Of a stretch of DNA of 64,000 nucleotides, positions 12,556 through 24,500 are shown in pieces. Positions within the stretch are counted from its first letter, which is position 1. Every line of letters starts with the position of its first letter. The notes beneath the pieces are model-generated. The model ran no database searches, had not been told where the DNA came from, and saw nothing but the letters and a program-made list of their open reading frames with translations. A program made the position numbers and the translations under genes. The stretch covers positions 58,917,585 through 58,981,584 of the forward strand of contig NC_060251.1 in NCBI RefSeq assembly GCF_921293095.1, read 5' to 3'. The DNA comes from Ischnura elegans (Eukaryota > Arthropoda > Insecta > Odonata > Coenagrionidae).

Positions 12556-12994
12556 TTAACTGCCCTTGGATAGACTCTCCATCTTTTGGAAAACTTCATC
12601 TGCCTTTAAATTGGTGAGGGGTACACTACTTTCCTTGCCAAAGGCTGAAACAGAAAATAAAATTAGTAACAACACCACACAAAAATAACATAGCAAGAAG
12701 CAGAGATAATTACAGCTTACCATATCTTGCAAACATTCTAGGCTGCACTCCACTGCATTCTCGGATCAATATAGGGAAATTTGCGTTGGCTTTCTTGATC
12801 GGAACATAGAAGGTCTTGATGAAGTCTCTGAAATTAAAATTAAAGGCATTAATGACTGACTATATGATAAGAAAACGCATGAAGGCACAATTAATAGCAT
12901 ACCTCACTCCTTTGCTTGATTCAGCTTGCTGGCATAAATGAATTCTTATTTCTTTAATTTGAGGACCAAAACGGACGACCCTGCCGGCAGCCAT
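12556..12994 (-). CDS. NDUFA2: NADH dehydrogenase 1 alpha subcomplex subunit 2 (complex I B8 subunit)
   Basis: Three short exons on the minus strand (12994-12903, 12827-12721, 12644-12556) join in phase to give a 95-aa protein starting [20 protein letters not shown]. The motifs [39 protein letters not shown] and [11 protein letters not shown] match the B8 subunit closely. B8 is a thioredoxin-fold accessory subunit of mitochondrial respiratory complex I, on the matrix side of the N-module. The two Cys of the family's possible disulfide are present, in HLCQ and RECS. Length equals the usual 95-100 aa and no cleavable presequence is seen, as in other species. The introns are small (75 and 76 bases). 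The stop is TAA at 12558-12556. Confidence 0.95.
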
Positions 12995-14740
12995 TTTAAC
13001 AAATGCATGACGTTAAGTTGCCTAAACAACTTTGCCGCAAGGTGATTGGTGGTTACTAGCGGTTTACTCAAACATACCCAAAATTGTTACAACAGCCACA
13101 AGAAATTTTAAAACTAATCATCACTAACAAATTAACGGAATAAAGACGAAATAATTTGAAATTATTTACTTGCATAGAAGAATCTAGATTTACTTCCAAC
13201 GTTATTCGCATGTACTCTATGATATTGTGTAGTCTCAAGTACAAATCATTTACCTTCACTTACTGCATAGAAATATTATGGTAACATACGAAATCAAACC
13301 AGAGAAATTTTGCATAATGAAACCATCCTCTACCACTTTAGAGCCCTAATATTTGTGAAATTTTATGCTGAATCCATCAATCACGATAAATTATGATTTG
13401 AAATTTTATGTAGATTACCCTATCTTCAAAGCTGTTGAGGTTGGTTGAAACTTAAAACTATATTGGGGATTGGCAAAAATTGTCCATGATTCCTCATCAA
13501 TAAATTCATACGCAGATTTTAAGTCGCATTTTAAAAGTTAAATTATGATAGGAATTGCATTAACACCTGCAGTTCATCATGAGGCATCTGAAAGTGAATG
13601 TAAATTGATCAGATTGGTGTGGAAAAAAGATTTTTGTGATGGCTGAGCATGAGGATCATGAGCCAAATCACAAAGTCATTCACATAGGTAGTGGCCAAAA
13701 AATACAGAAAAAGACAGACCATCAAAGGGAAGGAGTCATAAGAACCTTGTAATCCATACCAAATTTGTGGTCAAATTTTTGAGGGTTTGGGAATTCAAAA
13801 CACCTATCTTAACACTTTTAGCCCGAGGGTAAAAATTTTAACTTTGCCCAGATCCAAAAATATTTTTTTGGTCATTTAGACTTAGGAGTGTTACATTTTA
13901 TCAAAAATGATCGATATAAGCCATTATGCATAGAAATTTATTAGTTATTGATGATTTTTTGCGTCATCTATTGTTTTGGGGGATAATACCTCCCCCCCCC
14001 AGAGCTCAGAGAAATATTTAAGTTTAATCCATTTTACTTAATTGGATAAGGACCAATTATAGAATAGTGTTAGGTTTAATGAAATATCCCTCAGAAAGCC
14101 ATAAAACTCGCCATTTTGAACCATTAATCTTAAAATTGTTCTGGAGGAGGGTCCCCGCAACTCCCATTTACCCTGGCGGGCATGCAATACCCCCACACCC
14201 CGAAGTATTAGTTGTGCCTAACCCCCCCCCCCCCAGCCTTAATTCTTAGCTGTGCCCCTGCCTCCTATCCTTATTTTGTTCCATATTCCACTGAAAAGCA
14301 AAGGCTTATAGACCCGGCCCACAGCAGAGTAACCCCACGAGCCCGTCCTGGGTCCTCGTTTCATCTGCCACAGTTGGAGAGGATCCTAACAAGAGTCACT
14401 AACTGCTATTATGTTGACTGCCCCCTTCGTCATAATGACTGGAAACGAAATTTCCCACCTCGCCATGCTGGTCGTAGTGACCAGCCACAAGGTGACTGAA
14501 TCCCTGGGTATTTTTTATGCCAAGGATCACAAGGGTTTGCTTTGGCATGGACTGTAACTTAAGTGGGTACTAAAGTTTATTTTAGGTTCATTATAATTAT
14601 ATCTCTACGTGACATGAATCCATAAAAAGTAACTCATGAAAAAAAACCGTCGATGTCACAGGAAATATTTACCAAAACACCATGGAGATTAACATGTTAA
14701 CTAAATGTATGGACTTGATATTTCATAGTGACTTAACACA
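12995..14740. other. NDUFA2 upstream region and unannotated intergenic DNA
   Basis: The first bases right of 12994 hold the NDUFA2 5' UTR and promoter. The rest is AT-rich, with C-runs near 13990 and 14220 that look like decayed DNA-transposon ends (AGCTGTGCCCCTG near 14250 resembles one hAT end). No matching second end was found. Confidence 0.4.
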
Positions 14741-14748
14741 TCTCCTGC

Positions 14749-15099
14749 TGTGGGTGGACTTAGAGGGGGGAGGAGGCATGAAGGCACATTGCCTCCCCAG
14801 ACACTTGAAAAATAGGCAAAATTTTTATATGGTTATCATTATGATCATTTTTTCTTTGTGTGTTAGGTACGGAGCCTCAATCATTTAATTTTATATATTA
14901 ATTTCATACTAGTAACTCTCATGTTTTGTGCATTACAGAGTTTCAAAATAGTTCAATTTAATATTAATAACTTTCATATTAAAATAAAGAGAATACTTCA
15001 TACAGTAATTATTGTATCTTGTTTTTAATCTCAAGTATGAGAAGATCCTTTACCTGTCTGACCCTTGTCCCCCCAGAAAAAATCATTGATCCGCCTCTG
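14749..15099. mobile_element. degraded hAT-type MITE (351 bp)
   Basis: The right end is GATCCGCCTCTG, which is CAGAGGCGGATC read inward. The left end TGTGGGTGGA is decayed but keeps GGYGGA. The flanks TCTCCTGC (14741-14748) and TCCCCTGC (15100-15107) match at 7 of 8 positions, as expected for an old 8-bp duplication. Confidence 0.5.
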
Positions 15100-15107
15100 T
15101 CCCCTGC

Positions 15108-18100
15108 AATGCCCCACCGTATGTTATCTCATGTAACTTGAAACGCAAAGTAGTGAGACACCATATAGAATCTTCTTATTCTGCTGGATAAAATTCTTGG
15201 CACATGCATAATTAATTCCATTGAGGCCCAGCTGGGAATGTGTTAAGAGTCAAAACTGAGGGCTATTTTTGGGAAGGTTGAGCTGCCACAGTTGGAGTGG
15301 ATAATTATCTCTAAAAGGACCTTTTAATTGATCCTCTCCTTCCATCTCGCAAGTGGAAAAACCCCTCTGGATGCCACCACCGTCAGCACATAGGTTACCT
15401 TTGGATACAGTCTCTGTTTTTCAATCAGAACATTTATTACCTTATCCACATCTCTTTCCCATCTTAAATTGGAAGCAAGGGAATAATGGTGCCAGGTTTC
15501 TCTCCACTCACCCTCCAGTCCTTCCATTCCCAATATACATACATGTGCCTTTATTACAAAAATGATATCATTCTTTAGTTGCCTCTTCAAAATAAGTGTT
15601 TGAGTATCATTGAGAATTCATCAATCTGTCTGCTGATATGGATGACTCCCAGTTCACTTATTGTGATATGATTGAAAATTATCTTCTGTTCTTCTTTACA
15701 ACTACCTACCAACCATTAAGTAATTAATTCAATAAGTATGCTTGAATTAGGCATAATTTGTCTCACGTGAAAACTCACTCCTCTAACAAGCTTGGGCTTG
15801 TTTTAGAGGAGCATGAACCAAATTAAAACATTAGCTCTTCTCCTATACCTGTTCAATAACTCTGGTGGTGGATAATAATAGGTTGGACAAGTTTAATTTC
15901 ACACCTTTTTACATTCAAATACATAATTTTGCATTTGAGGTTACCATCTTTATTTAACAAAAATTTCCTTAAATTATCCTTTTCAACTGATGTCATAGTT
16001 GTCATTCCATTACATTGGCTCATAAAATACAGTGAATGTGGGGCTTGTATTTTGGCTTTCATGCAAATGATGATCTTGCTCAGTTAAGTTTTCATTTGGT
16101 CTTTTGAATAAATTTAGTGGGAAGGGTGCTTTTCCTGATAAACAGTTTATCCAGGCAAATTTGGGATGTGTCTTACATGTTGCAGCATCTTCAATTCAGT
16201 GAAACATGGAAATCCAAGTCTTATATGTTTTCTGGCTGAAAAATGTATAAACATTTTCCTTATCTTACTTAAGGTTTCCCATGAAGATTACAAAATATTA
16301 ATGTTTCAATCACGTGTTTTTGTGAAGCGTCAGAAATTGACACAGTGATATTTATTAACTTTTCAACATGTACACAATTTCAGCCTGGACAATGGTGGCT
16401 GAATCAAGACTTATTGCCAGAAGTTTCTTCAGCTATTGTAATAGTCATAGAAGTTATTCATGTTATTCAAAACCATTAACTTTTTTCCTACAGGTGCAAA
16501 GTACTGGTATCTATCAAATGCTTTTCTATTATTTTAAACAAACATCTGCAGCCTGATAGTAAGTACAAATCAATTCAATAGCTCACATCAATTTTTAATC
16601 TTTTAAGCTCTTGAAAATCATAGGCTCACTATACTCTAATATTTCCCTGTAAACCACTGTCTATCTTCGTGCACACTTTAATAACAAATATTAAATTTTT
16701 CATGATTTACATTTTTTGTTAACACCATTTCCAGAATTTTTTTGGGTAAAAATATTTACATAACACTGCACTGTGACTTTAATGCAATAAGTTTCTTATT
16801 CCCTTTTTTTTCGAGTGCTTTTGACAGTGCAGTGAAAAATAAGAGCTTACGAAAGAGTATGTTGCAGCTGCCTATCAAATTTGCAATTTTGCTGGATCTA
16901 ACTAATATCTAGATTTTTTTCATTTGTTCACTTCACCAGTACATGTAATTACAACATTGGAACTATGAATTGGAATACCGTCAACTTTTGGCCTACCACT
17001 TTCTTATTGACATCCACCCAAAAATTGAGGATAATAAAAATTAAGTTCCTACAAAACACCGAGAATAAATGTATAAAAACAGAGCACACGACAGGATTAA
17101 TGATGGGGATGCCATTCCACTCCCCATTGCATAAAATTGCACATATTAATATTACCACAAACAACACAGTAGTAATGAGATCTTGTTTAGCTGTATTAAT
17201 ACCATTCACTTAGAATCTTCTCACATCTTATTTGTTGTGTCTCGGATTACATCTACTGAGAGATAAATTTTCATATAGGTATGTATTTATAAGTTATAAG
17301 CTTAAAAACAATCAAAACATTTTAAGTCAACTTCCTTATATGCATTCATTCTCATCTCAGAAGAGAATTTCTGCACAGTTTCGTACATAAAAAATATCAT
17401 ACGTTAATCAATCATCATCAAGTACGTCTAAAAAAAAATAAGGTACCCACATATCAATACTTGGTTCTGAGAAGAAGGTATTTTCGATAATTTATCGAAA
17501 CCTCAGCAAGGTGAGAAAAGAGTACAAAAAAATTACCTACATAGTTATGTTAGAATGAAATTGTGAGCTCTATAAATCTGTCCATTTCCAGCTTAGCCAA
17601 CTGTAAATTTTGCCTTAGAAGTTTGGTTAAATTGAGTTGTTTTGATTCGGTTTAACATTCTCTTTAACAATGATCCACAGTGTTCCTCAATTGCGAGTTA
17701 TAAGAGAGATTTGCATGACAAACATTAAATCATTGGAATGCTAGTATGGAAGATTTTTTTCATTTTTTTAAAACATACTGCCATGCAGTTGATGAATACT
17801 CCTGGAATGACAATAAAAATATAGAAATGTAAATGTTCAGGATTTCTGATTCACACACATGAAACCCTTGTTACAAAGTTGTAGTGCCAAGACATAAAGC
17901 GTTGCAATAAAATCTACTGATTCAATGAAATGACATCAGAGAAGCAATCACACGAGGAAATAATTGCACGTCCATTAGAGAAAATTTTAAGATTTAGCAC
18001 ATATATTTAAAATAAAAGGTTTTTTTTAAATAATACTGGGGATAAATCAAGGTTAAAGTAGGCCCAATAATTACAAAATTATCAACTACGTAAAGACCCT

Positions 18101-18385
18101 TAAGATATCCTTATCTGCTTATATTATCTCCATTCTTGTGGAAGAAATTTCTCCTGCCGTGTAACAAGTCAGTAGAAAAAAATTAACTTAGAGAAAGTTG
18201 CTTCCCTGAAATCTTTCATGGAATTTCTTTCTCACAACATACAAATACTATATCTTAGCTTCTGATAGAAGTGCAAAAAGCATTTTTTCTTTAAACTATG
18301 AAGTTCACTGACTCTTCAGTGCACCATCTCATGTAAGCAAGAGTAATTGGGCAAAGGGGTACTATTAAAGTACGTGGTGATCCCA
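15108..18385. other. intergenic DNA and testican 3' UTR, no gene recognised
   Basis: AT-rich sequence between NDUFA2 and the testican stop codon. The part nearest 18385 should be the testican 3' UTR. The short frames here show no support for coding. Confidence 0.45.
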
Positions 18386-18531
18386 TCAAAAGTCAAGAGG
18401 TCTGTCAGCACTTCCCTCAAGTTCATCATCTCCATACTCATTATCATCATCGTCTTCACTGGCGATATCTTCATCATCACTTTCATCTTCTCGATCTGCA
18501 CTGCTCCCAGCTGCTTTTCCAATTATGGACT
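18386..18531 (-). CDS. SPOCK: testican last exon: acidic C-terminal tail
   Basis: Encodes ESIIGKAAGSSADRED followed by a run rich in Asp and Glu, and ends ADRPLDF before a TGA at 18388-18386. An acidic tail after the thyroglobulin domain is typical of testicans. The acceptor is TTTGCTACAG, and phase matches the donor at 23326. The intron before it is about 4.8 kb and contains two LINE insertions and two hAT MITEs. Confidence 0.88.
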
Positions 18532-21500
18532 CTGTAGCAAAGTAAACAGATGTACAATTTATGAAATGGTAGTGGCAGTGGCATAAAAAAGCAAATGAGG
18601 GCTGGATGAGTTTCCAAGCTACATATACGATTCCTGACACCACCATCACACCCCTATTGTGGCAGCTAGCTGGGTCATACATGTAGATGTAAAATACAAT
18701 AAAAACAAAATTTGGGAGCCTATACTGAAGGCAGATTTTTGAATGCTGAAATAACATGTATTTTCATGAAGTATAATTTGAATTGAATTAAATACAGGGC
18801 CATATATACATGAGGGAGGCTGAGGGATCATCCTAGAAAATAAGAAAAATAATGAGAAAATTAATAAACATAGTCTGAAATAGCTTAATGAATCATGAGT
18901 GAGGGTATGGTTGCAGCATATGTAAATTCTCCGTAGCATACATTATTATTATATTCATGCATATTTTTGCATAAAACATCATGGGGAGTGTGAAGAAATG
19001 GAAATGATTCAGAAAGAAGGATGGATAGGCTCACTTTACACAAAGATAAAGTCGCTAATGGCTGCGAAAGCGAACACGCCACGTCAGGGGTGGATCCAGG
19101 ATTTCTTTCTGGGTGGGGCACAAGTAAGGCCGTATCCATAGGATTTTGTTCTGGGGGGGCACAAGAACACCTCGTAATAAAAAATGAACGCAATGATATT
19201 ACATATATATTTTTCAAGGGTCTGGGGAGGGCATGTAACCCCGTGCCTCTCCCCCCCCCCCAGATCTGCCTATGGGCCACGTAAAAATTGAAGTCTAAGG
19301 ATAGGAAAATTTGAATGGAGCAAGATGAAGTTCAGAGGAGGTGATGGAATATGTGGAGGATCTGTACGATACCTGGGATAAGCCAGAGAGATTGAACTAA
19401 GGAAAGGAGAGGTAATTGGAGGAGAATAATCTTGGACCAGGAATTTTAAATGCATAAATTGAGAGAGCCATTGGCATATGAAGGCAAGGAAAGCAAAGGT
19501 CATGAACGACATCCTGTGTGAACTTCTGAAGAATTTAGGAAAGGATGGGAGGAGAAGGTTATTCAAATTAGTATGCAGGATATATGAGGAGGGGTCCTAG
19601 TCAGAAAACTTCATAAGGCAGTTCTGCTCCCACTGCTGAAAAAGAGGAAAGCTGTAGAATACAAGTATAAAAGGACTATTGACCAAATATGGTACGTGGC
19701 AAAAGACATTCTGAGAATTCTGATCAGTCGGATAGAGGTGAGGGCAAAGGATTATTTGGGATTAATACAGTTTAGGAAAGAAAAGTGAACTCATGATGCA
19801 ATAGAGGCAATTAGGACCTTAGTGGAAGGGAAACAAGAGTATATCCGGGACGAGGCTTACTCAAAGGATTTGAAAAAGCATAGAAATGAGATGGTGAAGT
19901 TAATGGGAATCCTTAAGAAAATAGGTGTAGATTGGTGGGACAGGCAACTCATTCATAATCTGTACATGGCCCAGATTGCACTAGGGAGGCTAGCCGAATG
20001 AGAATCTGGGTGAGCCATTATTGGTTGAGATGTGAGGCGAGAATGTCCTCTACACCTCTTGCTTTTTAATATGCATGGAGAAGAGGTAGTAAATGAGGCA
20101 TGGGACGAGCTAAAAACAGGAATAAAAGTGAGGGAAATGATGTTTAAAAATCTGTGAATCTCGTGGATGATCAGGCATTGATTAGCCTGTCTGCAAAAGG
20201 GTTGTACAAACTGGTAGAAGCATTAGAAAAACTGTGCAAGAAATATGGTACCTATTAGGATCCAACGGATAAAAGAATGTGACAGGAAAACAAAAGTTTG
20301 GTAGTTTTGTTAAGCATTGCAAGTTTGGAATGTGAGACTCAAGATTAAAGTACTTGGTCACAAACTTTAGCAGGTGGAGCAGTTCAACTATTTTGGCAGC
20401 ACTTTGGAGGAAAATGGATACAGCAATAAGGACATAAGGAAGAGAAGTGAAAAAACTGAGGTGAGATCTTTTTGTAAGAATATAAAGAAAAGGCTATAGT
20501 AGAGTCACCCTTGGGTGCATAGGTGTGCCCAGTGAGGGGCAGAATTCCCCCCCCCCTCCCCCCAAGGAGCAAAAATTGCAATTAAAGAAAATAATATTTT
20601 TTCCAGCAAATTATACTTTTAAAAACTAATAAAGAGCTGCTACAGTTTCCTTAAAATGTTGTTTTCATTCACCTTTTCCATGCTGAAATCTTACCTACAA
20701 CTTGAACAACCATGGCATGCCCCCCCCCCCTAGTTTTCATACTAGGTACGCCCTTGTTTGGGTCTGGTGCTTTACAGTGCAAACTGGTGGAAACTTAAGG
20801 AGGAGAACAAGAGAAGACTGGATACATTCCATTTGCAAGTGGAGGAGAATGGAGAAGGTGAAATGGACATATAGGAAGAAGAATGATGAAAAGCTAGACA
20901 TGGTGGGCAAGGAGATGAAACTTCTAGACAAGATACTGAGGAGACAGAAGGTCTGAATAGAGGGAGTCCTGAATGAGGAAGGGACGTTAAAATCCATGTT
21001 AGAGGGAAAAATGTTAGGAATACAAAGTAAGGAAAGAGAATAGGATTTATTGATAGAATGTATGGGAGTAGACCTCATTCTGAACTGAATAGAGATCAAT
21101 TTGGGCTGACTCAACTAACTTGCAAAATGCTCCTCGTAAACCAAACTTAACTGGTGAAATACGTTCATGGGGTGTTGTTATTTAGAAAGGATAACTTAAT
21201 GGCAAAACTAATGTTTACTGTTGCTAATGGCAGTCTCCTCAGGGGAAAATTTAAATTAGGTGGCCTATCCCCAGAAATGAGGATCTACGCATGGTGGAAA
21301 ACTTCATGGAATAGCTAGCCCTGAAATTTTCGCCTTTTTTGTCTTGTACTGGACTCAAATAAGGATTCCTTGAATTCAAAAATGGATTTGGATTATAATA
21401 AAGTAAAAGATAAATGGTGAGCAAATCATCAAGAGAGCAACTATCTCACTTTTAACACAGCTTTCTAAAGTTTTTGAACGTATATATTACAACAGATTAC

Positions 21501-24500
21501 TTTCTTTTGTGGAAAAATACAAAATTCTTTCTAACTCTCAGTGGGGATACCGGAAAGGACGTTCTACAGAGGATGCCCTCATCACTGCCTGGAATTTTAT
21601 TTCAAATTCTTTGGATAATGGCAAACAGGTCTTGGCATTATTTTTTGATTTCTCTTGTGCATTTGATATGGTTAATCACTCCATACTCATAAACAAGTGT
21701 CACCAAAATGGAATCAGAGGAGTCGCACTGGAGTGGCTAAAATCATACCTTAGCAATAGAATGCAATGTGTTGAAATGAGACTTAGTGACACACTATGTA
21801 AATCAAACCAAAACAAGATAACGTCAGGTGTCCCTCAAGGTAGCATCTTGGGTCCTCTACTCTTCCTGATATTCATTAACGACTTGCCCTTGATTGTTAA
21901 TAGCATCCATGTCAAACCAGTCCTCTTTGCAGATGACACAAACTTCCTAATTTCAGCTAATGACATCAATGAAGTGCATCACTATGGTCAGCATATATTA
22001 GATTTAGTCTGGAATTGGTGTCTTTCCAACAAATTAAAATTAAACAGTGCAAAAACTCAGTCTATGCTGTTTAACCCGAATCATTCCAAAGATTTTGGAA
22101 CATTGACACTGAACAACCATACACTGAGTCTAACTAAAACTTGTAAATTCTTAGGGCTACAAATTGAAAATACTGGGAACTGGTCCTTCCATGTAAAAGA
22201 CTTGTGTTCGAAATTGTCCCGAGTACTGTATAGTGTGAGGTTCCTAAAAGCATCCTTACCTCACAAGGCGATGATGTCAGTTTACCATTGCAACTTTATA
22301 AGTAGAGTGACTTATGGTATTGTATTCTGGGGATCAACTGTAACGCTATTAGATACAATTTTCAAGATGCAAAAAAAGATTATAAGATGTATAATGAGTA
22401 AGCCTTATACTTATTCTTGTAAACCCTTATTCAAAGAACTGAATTTGTTAACAGTGCCTTGTATATATATATACCAACTATGTTTACTGATAAAAGAGAA
22501 TATTAATGATTTACCAATTAATAATGATGTACATGAGCACCTAACTAGGTCTCATCGCCACATCCATGTTACCCTCCATAAAAAACATATAACAGCAAAA
22601 AGTCCCATTGCAATGGGATCAAAAATATTTAATCTCCTTCCCAAAAGTATTAATTTGATTAATTCTAATAGGGAATTTAAATCTTCTTTAAAGAAATTTT
22701 TAATTAATAAGTGCTACTACAGTGTAAATGAATTTTTAAATGACAAATGAACTCTGACCATTTTTACATTTTTAAGTGTTATGTTGATTACTTTGACGTG
22801 TCTTATATCTATGTTGTATTCATAAGATCCTTGGACAAATAAAAAATTTATTATTATTATTATTACTATATTAATTTTTTTCTATCTGGCATGATTGCTA
22901 GTTGAACATTCACGCCAAATGAGCTTAAATACATAGCTTACCTGTCCATGGCTTAACATATAATTGAAAACTGCTGACAAGAATTGAAATACATAAATTG
23001 TAATTCACCAGTATGAAATTTTTTGCAATTGAAATGTTTGATATATACTGTTTCATACTGGAAATGAGAAACTAACCCCAATGTATATTAAATAAGACAT
23101 AATTAATCCCTAGAAAAATAGCAGGGTGTTTACAAAATTAAAATGATGAGTATCAAAAATTTCAATCGAAATGCCAAAAATATTTAAGAAGTTAGGTTAA
23201 GCAAACTTATTACACTTTGACTATGCTTGGAAGGTCTGCAACAATTAAAATACCCCTCTAGATACTAGTTTGAATTAAAGGAAAGATTCAAGAAAGAATA
23301 CTAGAGTGTATCTCGATAAACATACCACAATCTGGTTTCCCTCTTGTGCGCGTATTTGCAAACTCGACACCATGTCGATCCACACACCAACAGAGCCCAA
23401 CTGATGCGTGGCACTGGGTGGGACGGTAGTAGCCTTGCGCATCACAGTCAGGTGCATAGGCACCTAGGAAATAAAAGAAGAAAATTTAATAAATGAATAA
23501 TTCAGTTAAGCAGATATTTTGGCATATGTACATTATAACCTGATGCAGGGTTTAATTTATGTCAAGTTGATAAACTCTAGCCCCTCAAAACCCATTCTTG
23601 AAATCACCCCTGATTTTAAGAAAGGAGTTTCAGAAAAAAGAGGGGATACATACAGACTTCAATGGCCTTGCAGAGAGCACCCCAAAAATACCCCTTTACT
23701 TGCACTAAGTAAATCACTGAACCTCTTAGGAAGTGGGTTTCAACAGAAAAATATATATTACTGACCAATTTATACAAAATGTACAACTTTCTTAAAATAC
23801 TTTCAGGTTTTCAGCGGTAGCACAATCTTTAATCCACATACATATTTAAGAGAAACAAAATTTAAAAATGGCTATCTAGTAAAATTTTGACTTCAAAATT
23901 TCATTACCTAGAAGATCTGGTGTGATTCGTCTTCTTACAGCTGTGCATGGACGATCTGTCTTATCAAAGCAGCGACACCACTCCCTAGGAGTTACAAATA
24001 TGTCCCTGAAACAAAAATCGAAGATTAACAATTTCAACAGCTAATTATAAGTTGAATAATTTTGATTTCACAAGATCTTCCTCAGTGAAATGAAAGAAAA
24101 TAATGACCATGAATATTAAGAGAATTAGATTAATAAATCTTATAGCTTACAAACAAAAAAGTTCACGCAGGAGCTCATTCAGAACTTTTCAACCCTACCA
24201 CTCATTATAATCGATTTTTGTGTAATTACTTGTAATGATGTTTTGGTGTGTCACTTCAAACTTCAAATATTAGAAACATGTTACTCAGCATTTCCCCTCA
24301 TATTGCAACGATGTGAGCCATTTTCCTCAGGCTCCATAATTAACACTACATTTTCAGTGTAAATTCTAAAACTTCCCCCAACTAATCGTTTTGAGTCCAT
24401 AGTAGGCTCAAGATCAGGCCTGTAATACACTGCAGAAAATCTGAGCTATGAGTCTTGAGTGACGATCAATGCCATGGATAAGACCAAGCTAAGAAAGTAT

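Noticed and set aside
14100-14265. C-rich segment ending AGCTGTGCCCCTG as another hAT MITE
   Set aside because: Only one plausible end; no matching left end or target duplication found.
18347-18586. Open frame on the plus strand rich in Ile/Ser
   Set aside because: It is the antisense of the acidic testican C-terminal exon.
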